Shown here in pieces: positions 1 to 7,041 of a stretch of DNA of 7,630 nt; positions within the stretch are counted from its first letter, which is position 1, and every line of letters starts with the position of its first letter. The notes beneath the pieces were generated by a model. That model saw only the letters and a program-made list of their open reading frames with translations. It was not told the DNA's origin and searched no databases. This stretch comes from Actinomycetota bacterium (GTDB taxonomy: Bacteria > Actinomycetota > Actinomycetes > Streptosporangiales > Streptosporangiaceae): NCBI GenBank assembly GCA_003168295.1, contig PMST01000556.1:20448-28077 (forward strand), read 5' to 3'. A program made the position numbers and the translations under genes.

Positions 1-777
1 GGGCGGGCTCGCGACGGGCGGCAGGCCGACCAGGAGGTGCTGGGCCACCTCCCGGGCCGTCTTGATCAGCAAGGTGCGGTCCAGGTTGCCGCCCCACTCG
101 CCGGCCAGCAGATCGGCGCCCTTGACGTCATGGGCGATACCCCCGAGCACGGTAGCCGGAGCATTCGCCTGCCCGAGCACGTGCTGCACCTCGCCGAGCG
201 CGGCCCGGAGCTTCTTGTGATCGGCCACCACCACCACGCCGACGCCGAAGCCCCGCCGGCCCCGGTTCGCCGCCGCCGCCGTGAAGGCCGCCGCCCGGTC
301 CCGCAGCCTGATCACGTCGGCTACGTGCACCCTGGTCACGAGCACGACCGTGGTGGCCTCGGCGAGCAGGTCGTACAGCGGGCCGTCGGCGCCGAGCCGG
401 CCGCAGTCCGCGATGACATCCGCCTGCGGCAGGGAGGCGAGGACCTTGCCGATCGGACCCCAGAGCAGGCTCAGCCCGGCGCCCTGCTCGGCATTGGTCA
501 CGCCGGCCAGCACGTCGAGCCCGCCGTGCAGCTTCTGCGTGTGTTCCCAGACCTGCTGCGGCTGCATGCCGCGGCGGGCCACGACGGCGAGGCTGAGCAC
601 CCCGCGCCGGGGATCAAGGTGACCGCCGTCGGCCGCCGGGAAACGGTAGACGAGGTCTCCGCCCGCCGGATCGCATTCGGCCAGCAGGACCGGCCGGGGC
701 CACACAGCCGCGAGCGCCAGGGCCGCTGTCGTGACACCTGGCGCTCCCTTGTCGGACGCGATAGCAATCAGCGCCAT
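1..777 (-). CDS. ParA/MinD/CpaE-like P-loop ATPase-fold protein with degenerate Walker A (partial, C-terminus off window)
   Basis: The frame is open for 259 codons from an ATG at 777-775 to the left edge, with no stop, so the C-terminus is missing. The N-terminus reads MALIAIASDKGAPGVTTAA, a deviant Walker A of the ParA/MinD type. The signature lysine (K10) is kept, but the P-loop lysine position holds valine (V15). ECDPAGGD follows at residues 34-41 and matches the Walker A' strand of the family, with D36. VIADCGRL around residue 124 fits Walker B. CpaE/TadZ members of this superfamily localise Flp/Tad pilus machinery, and others partition DNA. The start lies 2 bases after the stop of the SAF-domain gene (TGA-TC-ATG), so the two are almost certainly cotranscribed and translationally coupled. 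Loss of the P-loop lysine suggests weak or absent ATP hydrolysis, though actinobacterial relatives with this KGxPGVTT form are familiar to me. The family is confident; the exact role is not. Confidence 0.85.
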   Translation of the reverse strand, partial: MALIAIASDKGAPGVTTAALALAAVWPRPVLLAECDPAGGDLVYRFPAADGGHLDPRRGVLSLAVVARRGMQPQQVWEHTQKLHGGLDVLAGVTNAEQGAGLSLLWGPIGKVLASLPQADVIADCGRLGADGPLYDLLAEATTVVLVTRVHVADVIRLRDRAAAFTAAAANRGRRGFGVGVVVVADHKKLRAALGEVQHVLGQANAPATVLGGIAHDVKGADLLAGEWGGNLDRTLLIKTAREVAQHLLVGLPPVASPP

Positions 778-779
778 GA

Positions 780-1502
780 TCACCCGGCCCCGGTGCCGGG
801 CATCAGCGTGATGGCGACATCGCCGGCCGACGCGTAGCAGGCCAGGGTGCCGGCGTCCGCCGACGACACGGCGAGCGTCACTCCGGCGTTGTTCCCGGTT
901 TCCGAAGCGCCGCCGGACAGGCTGGCGACCGTCCCGGTCGCGATCGGGACGTCCGTGCTGGCGCTGTTTGCGTCCGCGCTGGTCCCGCAGCCGCTGCCGG
1001 TCCCGACCGGGAAGGCTTCCACGGTGTCACCGATCAGCAGATTGCCGGGCACCTGGCCGGCCTTCAGCGAAAGACCCACCTCGACCTTGCCCGCGGCCAG
1101 GTTGTTCGTCGACGACGTCATGGCCTCGGTGAGCAGGGTTCCGGCCGGTATCTCGGTCGCGGCGTAGACGCCGGCCACGCGGCCGGCATACTGCCAGGCC
1201 ACATAGTCCAGGCCGCTGTCCGAGGAGATCTCGACCTCGCGGATGGCGGACGCCGGGATCTGCTCCCCCTGCCCCACCTGCTGGACGATCTCGACGGCGG
1301 CGACCCGATGCCCGGCGTTGATCACCAGCAGCCCCGCGGCGACCGCGCCCAGGGCGACGAGCAGCACGGCGAGGGCCGCGAGAGCCGGCTTGCGCTCTCG
1401 CGGCGCGCTCGGCATGCGCCGTCCGCCGGGAGCGGTCGGTTCCGCCCACGTCTGCTGATCGGCCGCCGCCCCGCGCGGCAACGTACCCCGGTCGGTCACC
1501 AT
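780..1502 (-). CDS. Membrane-anchored SAF-domain protein (CpaB/RcpC-like)
   Basis: The protein has 240 residues. A cytoplasmic N-terminal tail of about 38 residues (basic near RRMPSAPRERK) is followed by one hydrophobic helix at about 39-62, giving an expected N-in, C-out topology. Residues about 67-127 resemble a SAF domain, including the AIREVEI and IPAGTLLTEAM segments. GKVEVGLSLKAGQVPGNLL then GDTVEAFPV (about 138-166) is the typical second half of CpaB/RcpC-like proteins. Two cysteines, C172 and C222, lie in the predicted external part and could form a disulfide. CpaB-type proteins act in the periplasmic or cell-wall part of Flp/Tad pilus assembly. The start at 1502 has a purine-rich AGGGGAG about 11 bases upstream; M30 (position 1415) is an alternative with a weaker ribosome site. 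The next gene starts 2 bases after this stop, and the EssC-like gene is divergent across 309 bases. The specific role here is inferred. Confidence 0.82.
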   Translation of the reverse strand: MVTDRGTLPRGAAADQQTWAEPTAPGGRRMPSAPRERKPALAALAVLLVALGAVAAGLLVINAGHRVAAVEIVQQVGQGEQIPASAIREVEISSDSGLDYVAWQYAGRVAGVYAATEIPAGTLLTEAMTSSTNNLAAGKVEVGLSLKAGQVPGNLLIGDTVEAFPVGTGSGCGTSADANSASTDVPIATGTVASLSGGASETGNNAGVTLAVSSADAGTLACYASAGDVAITLMPGTGAG

Positions 1503-1811
1503 AAGATCGCGGTCTCCCCTGGTCTACAGGCGCGCCCCTGGAGGAAACTTCAGGCGCACTTATGTCGCTGTTGCTTCGCCGCCACCTGTGCGCCCGAAGA
1601 TATCGTGATAAGCCCCATTCCCGACCCACATATAACAAATCCGTAAGCACAGATGACCCAAATTGCCTCTCCTGAGAACAGTGCGTTACCAGCGCGCCAG
1701 GACACCGGTCCAGCCACCTGAGGCAATCCCCGGCACTATCGCCTCGCCTAACCCGCAACGCTTCTAAGCTGGGCCAAAACGGGCACGGGCGGCGACGGAG
1801 GAGGGACGATC
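1503..1811. promoter_or_regulatory. Divergent intergenic region between the SAF gene and the EssC-like gene
   Basis: These 309 bases carry no convincing gene and must hold the control regions for both divergent units. The central part, about 1560-1690, is visibly richer in A and T than the coding DNA around it (for example CATATAACAAAT near 1628), as expected of promoter DNA. I see no -10/-35 pair strong enough to place a transcription start. In the leader of the SAF gene, GGCGCGCC at 1529-1536 is an 8-bp palindrome, and CAGGCGC occurs twice (1527 and 1551, 24 bases apart); these could be operator-like but may be chance in GC-rich DNA. A 22-codon ATG frame at 1653-1721 lacks a ribosome site and is not called. 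Confidence 0.5.
1797..1804 (+). promoter_or_regulatory. Ribosome binding site of the EssC-like gene
   Basis: GGAGGAGG, 7 bases before the ATG at 1812, is a strong Shine-Dalgarno match and fixes the start of the large ATPase. It rules out a start further inside the reading frame. Confidence 0.85.
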
Positions 1812-4800
1812 ATGCGGCTGGCGCTGACGGTGGTGTCGCCCGCGACGCGATTCTGGGCGGACGTGGTGATCGACGCCGACCCGGCCACGCCGGTGGCGGA
1901 TGTGGCGGCCGAGCTTGAGCGGCTGGCTTACGGAGCGCACTCGCCAGGCGGTGAGGGTGCGCGCGGCGCCGGCGACGGTCCGGGCGGCCCTGGCGCCGAT
2001 CCGGGCGGGCGGGTGCTGCGGTTCCCCGGGCCGCGGTCCAGAGGATCGCTGGCCATGGCGGCTCCTGGGAGCCTTGGGGTCCCAGGGGGCCTCGGGGGCC
2101 CGGCGGGCTACGGCACCGGGCTGCGGGCCGCCGACAGCGTCCCGCTCTACGTGGATTTCCAGCAGGTCGGGCCGCGGCTCACGCTGGCCAGCTCGCCGAT
2201 CAGGAACGGGTCGGTGATCAGCCTGGGCGATCCCTCGGGGTGCCTGCCGCCCGAGCCGACCGGCTTGGTCGAGATCCGCGTCGCGGGCGGCCCGGGCGCC
2301 GGCGGGGTGCACCGGATCAGCCTCGGCGAGGCTGACATCGGCAGCGGCGAGGTGGCCAGCATCAGGGTCGCTGACCGGTCGGTGCCGCCGCTGGCTCTGC
2401 ACGCCAGCGTGGACCCCGGCGGCGGCTGCCAGGTCACGCCGCACCGGGGCGTGCAGGCCACCCTGGACCGGGAGCCGCTGGCCGGGACCGTTTCGTGGCG
2501 GCCGGGCCAGCTCATCGCGATCGGCGACACGCTGCTCGGCATCGCTCCGTACGAGCCGCCGGACGCGGCCCTGCACCCGGGCGAAGACGGCGCGAGCATC
2601 GACTTCAACCGCCCGCCCCGGCTGCTGCCCCCGGTCCGCCGGACCAGGTTCGCGCTGCCTTCTCCGCCGAACAAGCAGGACCGCCGGCCGCTGCCCATCC
2701 TGATGGCCGTCGTGCCGGTCCTGCTCGGCGCGGGCCTGGCGTACCTGACGCGCGAGGTTTACATGCTGGCCCTGTGCGCGATGAGCCCGGTGATGGTGAT
2801 CGGCAACTACATCTCCGACCGCAAGCACGGCCGGGTGACCAGCGCGCAGCGAATGGCCGAGTACGCCGAGCACAAGGCCCGGGTGGAGGAGGACGCCCGG
2901 CTGGCCCTGGCGGCTGAGCGCCGGCAGAAACGGGACGACTGCCCCGATCCCGCCACCGTCTTGTCCATCGCCTCCGGCCCGCGCCGCCGGCTGTGGGAGC
3001 GCCGCCGCACCGACCCGGACTACCTGCTGCTGCGGGCCGGCACCGCGGACATGCCCTCGGCGGTCGAGCTGACCGACCCGACCCAGGACGAGCACCGCAG
3101 GCTGGTGGTGTGGGAGATCCCGGACGCGCCGGTGACCATACCGCTGGCCCAGCGAGGGGTGCTCGGCGTGGCCGGCCCGGCGGACGCGCCCCGCGCCATC
3201 GGGCGCTGGCTCGTGGCCCAGGCGGCTACCCTGCACAGCCCGAACGACCTGCGGATCTACATCCTGACCGACGACAGCGGCCAGTCCGGCTGGGAATGGG
3301 CCCGGTGGCTCCCGCACCTGCGTCCGGCGCAGGCCGCCCTCGGCGACCCGCCGCCGAACTGCGTCGCGCTGATCGGCAACGACGCGGAGACCGTCGCGGG
3401 GCGGCTGGCCGAGCTGCTGGCCATCATCGGTGCCCGCAACAAGGCCCGGCAGGAACCCAGCGGCGAGCAGGCCGCTTTCTACCCCAGCGTGCTTGTCGTC
3501 TTCGACGGGTCGCGCCGGCTGCGGTCGCTGCCCGGCGCGATCCAGGTTCTGCGGGAGGGCCCGCAGGTCGGCGTCTACGCGATCTGCCTGGACGGCGACG
3601 AGCGGCTGCTGCCGGCCGAATGCCAGGCGGTCACCGTGGTGGAGCCGGACGGCCTGCGCGTGCAGCAGATGAGCGGGGCCACCTACCGCGGCGTCCGCCC
3701 GGACCACGTCAGCCCCGGCTGGTGCGCCCAGCTGGCCCGGCGGATAGCCGCCGTGCGCGACGCCAGCGACGACGAGGAGGTCTCCGCGCTGCCGGAGGAG
3801 AGCCGGCTGCTCGACGTGCTGCAGCTTGAGCCGCCAGGCCCGGACCTCATCAGCGCCCGCTGGCTGGCCGGCGGCCAGTCCACTCATGCCGTCCTCGGCG
3901 AGTCCTACGACGGGCCGTTCGCCATCGACCTGCGGCGAGACGGGCCGCACGGGCTGGTGGCCGGGACCACCGGCGCGGGCAAGTCCGAGCTGCTGCAGAC
4001 GTTCGTCGCCTCGCTCGCCGTGGCCAACCGCCCGGACGCCATGAACTTCGTGCTGATCGACTACAAGGGCGGGAGCGCGTTCAAGGACTGCGCCCGCCTG
4101 CCGCACACCGTTGGAATGGTCAGTGACCTCGACGGGCATTTGACCGAACGGGCGCTGGCTTCACTGTCCGCGGAACTGAAACGGCGTGAGGAGATCCTGC
4201 TGCACGCCGGGGCCAAGGACATCGAAGACTACGGCGACGCCCGCCGGGCCAGACCCGCGGACCCGGGGCTGCCGCCGCTGCCCCGGCTGGTGCTGATCAT
4301 CGACGAGTTCGCCTCGCTGGTCGCGGAGCTACCCGAATTCGTCACCGGCCTGGTCGGGATCGCCCAGCGCGGGCGGTCGCTCGGCGTGCACCTGATCCTG
4401 GCCACCCAGCGCCCGGCCGGCGTGGTCAGCGCGGACATCAGGGCCAACACCAACCTTCGGATCGCGTTGCGGGTCACCGACGCCAGCGAGTCGACCGATG
4501 TCATCGACGTGCCCGACGCGGCGTGGATCTCCAAGGCCACGCCGGGACGATGCTACGTGCGGTCCGGCGCGGGCAGCCCGATCGGCGTGCAGGCGGCGCG
4601 GATCGGCGGCAGGCGCCCCGGCGCGACCACGCTGACGCGGGATCCGGCCCGGCTCGTCCCGGTGCCGTGGTGGTCGGTCGGGCGGCCGTTGCCTGAGGTC
4701 AGGCTGGCCGCCGCCACCGACGACGGCACCACCGTCACCGACCTGTCGGTCCTGGTCGACGCCATCTGCGCCGCCGCGCGGCGGCTGGACTGCGCCCGGC

Positions 4801-6392
4801 AGCCGAGCCCGTGGCTGCCGCCGCTGCCGGACCTGGTCACCCTGGAGGAGATACCGGCGGGCGCTTCGGGCCCTGCGGTGGCGCCGATACCCTTCGGCAT
4901 CACCGACGTCCCGGCCCGGCAGGCGCGGGAGGCCATGACGCTGGACCTGGCCCACGGCGGGCACGTGGTGGTGGCCGGCGCGGCCCGGACCGGCCGGTCC
5001 ACGCTGCTGCGCACCATCGCCGGATCGATCGCCGCCCACCAATCCGCGGCCGACGTGCACATCTACGCGATCGACGCCGGCACCGGCGCGCTGCTGCCGC
5101 TGACCGCGCTGCCGCACTGCGGCGCGGTCGTCACCCGCGACCAGACCGACCGGATCGAGCGGCTGATCGGCAAGCTGCGCGCCGAGATCACCCGGCGCCA
5201 GCAGCTGCTCGCCGCCGACGGCTTCGCCGGCGTCGCCGAGCAGCGGGCGCGCACCGCCGATCCGGGCCAGCGGCTGCCCTGGATGGTGCTGCTGCTCGAC
5301 TGGTGGGAGGGTTACTTCGCCGCGTTCGAGAAGTACGACTACGGACGGCTGGTCGACGGCCTGCTGCAGCTGATCCGCGAAGGCGCGGCGGTCGGCATGC
5401 GGGTCGTGGTGACCACCGACCGGCTGGCCCTGCTCGGGCAGACCGGAACCGTCTTCGAAAAGCGGCTGCTGCTGCGGCTGAACGACCCGAGCGACGCGGG
5501 CCAGGCCCACATCCGCGAGCGTTCGCTACCCACCCGCCAGCCGCCGGGCCGGATCATGATGGAGGGGGTGCCCGATCCGCTCGAGGTCCAGGTCGCGCTG
5601 CTCGACGCCGACGCGTCAGGGCCCGCTCAGGTCGCGGCGCTGCGGCGGCTCGGCGAACAGTCGCTGGCCCGGCACGGATCGCCGCGCGGCGACCAGCGGC
5701 CGTTGCGGGTCGACACGCTGCCGGCCCGGATCACGCTCAGCCAGACCCGAGGGCTCGCTCCGGGCTTCGTTCCGCCGTCGCCGTTGTGGGCGCTGCTGGG
5801 GGCGGGCGGGGACGAACTGGTGCCGCAGGGCCTCGACGTGCGCGACGAGGGACCCGGGCTGACCATCGCGGGACCGCCGCGGTCCGGGCGGTCCAGCACG
5901 CTGGTCACCATGGCGACTTCGCTGCTCGAGGCGGGAACGCCGGTGCTCGCGCTCACCCCGCGGCGCTCCCCGCTGCGGTCGCTGCTGGGGCGGGACGGGG
6001 TCCTCGGCGTGCTGGACGGCGAGACCAAGCCGGACGAGCTGACCGCGGCGACCGGCGGCCTGGACCGGTTCGTGATGCTGGTCGACGACGCGGAACTGCT
6101 TTTCAACGGCCCGCTGTCCGCCCCGCTGGAAAAGATCCTGGCCAGCGGGCGGGACAGCGAGCACGGGCTGATCATCGCGGGCGCGACCGGCGACCTGACC
6201 CGGGCCTACTCCGGGTTCATCAAGGAAGCGCTCAAGTCACGCTGCGGTGTGCTGGTCGCGGTCGACTCGCCGGGCGACGGCGACCTGTTCGGCGTCAGGC
6301 TGCCGCGCAACGCCGGACCGGGCCCGCTCGGCCGCGGCCTGCTGGTGCGGCCAGGAACGATCGCGCCGGTCCAGCTGGCCCTGCCGGACTAG
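1812..6392 (+). CDS. EssC/EccC-type type VII secretion FtsK/SpoIIIE ATPase, with N-terminal Ubl-like and FHA-like domains
   Basis: The protein has 1526 residues, close to Firmicute EssC (about 1480), and is one chain rather than the split EccCa/EccCb of some ESX systems. Domains in order: a ubiquitin/YukD-like beta-grasp fold at about 1-40 and 111-140, broken by a Gly/Pro-rich insert at 41-108; an FHA-like fold at about 152-246 that lacks the usual GR and SxxH phosphothreonine-binding residues; two membrane helices at about 296-312 and 316-334; a charged helix at about 335-378; an EccC-like LWERRRTDPDYLLLR segment near 395; and three FtsK-type ATPase modules. Module 1 has an intact Walker A (GTTGAGKS, 718-725), Walker B with D831-E832, and ATQRP at 864-868. 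Module 2 has GAARTGRST (1056-1064; R1062 for lysine) and D1163-W1164. Module 3 has GPPRSGRSS (1354-1362; R1360 for lysine) and D1425-D1426. This family powers export of WXG100 proteins across the inner membrane, and two candidate substrates lie immediately downstream. Only module 1 looks catalytically competent. Confidence 0.95.
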   Translation: MRLALTVVSPATRFWADVVIDADPATPVADVAAELERLAYGAHSPGGEGARGAGDGPGGPGADPGGRVLRFPGPRSRGSLAMAAPGSLGVPGGLGGPAGYGTGLRAADSVPLYVDFQQVGPRLTLASSPIRNGSVISLGDPSGCLPPEPTGLVEIRVAGGPGAGGVHRISLGEADIGSGEVASIRVADRSVPPLALHASVDPGGGCQVTPHRGVQATLDREPLAGTVSWRPGQLIAIGDTLLGIAPYEPPDAALHPGEDGASIDFNRPPRLLPPVRRTRFALPSPPNKQDRRPLPILMAVVPVLLGAGLAYLTREVYMLALCAMSPVMVIGNYISDRKHGRVTSAQRMAEYAEHKARVEEDARLALAAERRQKRDDCPDPATVLSIASGPRRRLWERRRTDPDYLLLRAGTADMPSAVELTDPTQDEHRRLVVWEIPDAPVTIPLAQRGVLGVAGPADAPRAIGRWLVAQAATLHSPNDLRIYILTDDSGQSGWEWARWLPHLRPAQAALGDPPPNCVALIGNDAETVAGRLAELLAIIGARNKARQEPSGEQAAFYPSVLVVFDGSRRLRSLPGAIQVLREGPQVGVYAICLDGDERLLPAECQAVTVVEPDGLRVQQMSGATYRGVRPDHVSPGWCAQLARRIAAVRDASDDEEVSALPEESRLLDVLQLEPPGPDLISARWLAGGQSTHAVLGESYDGPFAIDLRRDGPHGLVAGTTGAGKSELLQTFVASLAVANRPDAMNFVLIDYKGGSAFKDCARLPHTVGMVSDLDGHLTERALASLSAELKRREEILLHAGAKDIEDYGDARRARPADPGLPPLPRLVLIIDEFASLVAELPEFVTGLVGIAQRGRSLGVHLILATQRPAGVVSADIRANTNLRIALRVTDASESTDVIDVPDAAWISKATPGRCYVRSGAGSPIGVQAARIGGRRPGATTLTRDPARLVPVPWWSVGRPLPEVRLAAATDDGTTVTDLSVLVDAICAAARRLDCARQPSPWLPPLPDLVTLEEIPAGASGPAVAPIPFGITDVPARQAREAMTLDLAHGGHVVVAGAARTGRSTLLRTIAGSIAAHQSAADVHIYAIDAGTGALLPLTALPHCGAVVTRDQTDRIERLIGKLRAEITRRQQLLAADGFAGVAEQRARTADPGQRLPWMVLLLDWWEGYFAAFEKYDYGRLVDGLLQLIREGAAVGMRVVVTTDRLALLGQTGTVFEKRLLLRLNDPSDAGQAHIRERSLPTRQPPGRIMMEGVPDPLEVQVALLDADASGPAQVAALRRLGEQSLARHGSPRGDQRPLRVDTLPARITLSQTRGLAPGFVPPSPLWALLGAGGDELVPQGLDVRDEGPGLTIAGPPRSGRSSTLVTMATSLLEAGTPVLALTPRRSPLRSLLGRDGVLGVLDGETKPDELTAATGGLDRFVMLVDDAELLFNGPLSAPLEKILASGRDSEHGLIIAGATGDLTRAYSGFIKEALKSRCGVLVAVDSPGDGDLFGVRLPRNAGPGPLGRGLLVRPGTIAPVQLALPD

Positions 6393-6400
6393 ACCGGGCG

Positions 6401-6469
6401 GACTCGGCCGGACATCGGACTCGGGCCGGACACGGGACTGGGCCGGACATGAGACTGGGCCGGACATGG
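6401..6469. repeat. Four tandem 17-18 bp repeats after the EssC-like gene
   Basis: The copies are at 6401-6417, 6418-6435, 6436-6452 and 6453-6469. Each begins GACT and contains GGCCGGACA; copies 3 and 4 differ only at the last base, and copy 2 carries one extra G. A looser copy may overlap the end of the gene (GACTAGACCGGGCG, 6387-6400). The array begins 9 bases after the TAG stop and ends directly against the hairpin at 6470. The function is unknown. The near identity of the copies points to recent slippage or duplication, and the unit lengths are not multiples of three, as expected of non-coding DNA. Confidence 0.85.
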
Positions 6470-6498
6470 CAAGACGTGGCCACCTGGGCCACGTCTTG
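6470..6498. terminator. Perfect 12-bp hairpin, likely bidirectional terminator
   Basis: CAAGACGTGGCC (6470-6481), a 5-base loop ACCTG (6482-6486), and GGCCACGTCTTG (6487-6498) form an uninterrupted 12-bp stem. It lies 77 bases after the stop of the EssC-like gene (plus) and 28 bases after the stop of the WXG100-like gene (minus), so it could end transcription from both convergent units. Neither side has a T-run, which is common among terminators of high-GC actinobacteria. Confidence 0.75.
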
Positions 6499-6526
6499 AA
6501 CCTGTTGGGGTGCCTGCCTGAGGCGG

Positions 6527-6802
6527 TCAGGCGCCTGCGACCTGCTCGACACCCTGGACAAGCTTGTTGGTGTCGGTGCGGTACTGGGTGTGCAGGTTGG
6601 TGTGGTCCGACTTGATCTTGTTGGTCAGGTCCTCGCACTGGCCGTTGAGGTTCTGGAAGTGCGCGCCACTGGTGACGTCGTTAAACCCCTGAGCCGTGGT
6701 GCGGTAGTTGTCGTGCGCATCCATGACAGCCTGGTGCGCGGACTCGAGCTTGCTCATCTGAGACTGAACGCCCGCCGGGTCGTAACCAATGTAACTAGGC
6801 AT
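6527..6802 (-). CDS. WXG100-like small helical protein lacking the WXG tryptophan; likely type VII substrate
   Basis: The protein has 91 residues, is polar, and is predicted to form a helix-turn-helix hairpin: helix about 10-40, turn about 41-50, helix about 51-88. Size and pattern match the WXG100/ESAT-6 family. At the turn, where the family has W-x-G, this protein reads T44-S45-G46, so the glycine is kept and the tryptophan is lost. The C-terminal part has Y74 followed by D77, spaced one residue short of the canonical YxxxD/E export signal. I chose the ATG at 6802 because MPSYIGYDPAGV is a natural WXG100 N-terminus and GGAGGG lies 11 bases upstream. The frame stays open to 6892, but the extra 30 residues look non-coding. 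It is convergent with the EssC-like gene and divergent from the second WXG100 gene, with which it could pair as a heterodimer. The family assignment rests on size, predicted shape and context. Confidence 0.82.
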   Translation of the reverse strand: MPSYIGYDPAGVQSQMSKLESAHQAVMDAHDNYRTTAQGFNDVTSGAHFQNLNGQCEDLTNKIKSDHTNLHTQYRTDTNKLVQGVEQVAGA

Positions 6803-7041
6803 ACCAGAAATTACCCTCCGTGGTCTCATGGGTACCGTACTCAACCCGCTGAGATCGGCCCCGGACATTTTGTCGGCACCATACTGACGCACATCGCCCA
6901 GAGAAGGTCACGTATCGCACAACTTCGCGGTACTCAAGCACCGTTAATTGCTATCTGTACCTGTATGCACCACTCGTCCCGGATACTCATAGGAGGTAGC
7001 ATCGGCGGGTATTCGACTAAAGCAGAGGCAGGGGGCCAGGC
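6803..7041. promoter_or_regulatory. Divergent spacer between the two WXG100 genes
   Basis: These 239 bases are less GC-rich than the coding DNA and must contain both promoters. No confident -10/-35 pair can be placed on either strand. TACTCA occurs three times (6838, 6931, 6984) and GTACTCAA twice (6837 and 6930), which might be regulator sites or chance. A strong AGGAGG at 6991-6996 faces the plus-strand gene but is 45 bases from its ATG. A short plus-strand frame beginning ATG at 6964 (26 codons) ends in a TGA that overlaps the WXG100 start as ATGA (7042-7045). Confidence 0.5.

Noticed and set aside
37..837. 266-codon plus-strand frame at the left edge
   Set aside because: It is antisense to the ParA-like gene, whose own frame shows deviant Walker A and A' motifs.
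1653..1721. 22-codon plus-strand frame in the divergent intergenic region
   Set aside because: It has no ribosome site and no resemblance to any known leader peptide.
1027..1758. 243-codon minus-strand frame across the SAF gene and its leader
   Set aside because: It overlaps the SAF coding frame, is arginine-rich without any domain, and would cover the intergenic control region.
1764..4139. 791-codon minus-strand open frame opposite the EssC-like gene
   Set aside because: It is an antisense shadow of GC-rich coding DNA. Its composition is Arg/Gly/Ala/Gln/His-rich with no recognisable domain, while the plus frame has clear FtsK motifs over the same bases.
4329..5510. 393-codon minus-strand open frame
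   Set aside because: It lies opposite ATPase modules 1 and 2 and has low-complexity Arg/Gly/Gln content, so it is a shadow frame.
4811..6499. 562-codon plus-strand frame overlapping the EssC-like gene
   Set aside because: It is the +1/+2 shadow of the ATPase frame, dominated by Arg, Ala and Gly, with no motifs.
6861..6877. GACA-TTT-TGTC inverted repeat in the WXG100 spacer
   Set aside because: The arms are only 4 bp, which is expected by chance.
6803..6892. N-terminal extension of the WXG100-like protein to 121 residues
   Set aside because: The extra 30 residues precede a good ribosome site and a typical family N-terminus at 6802, and would make the protein too long for the family.
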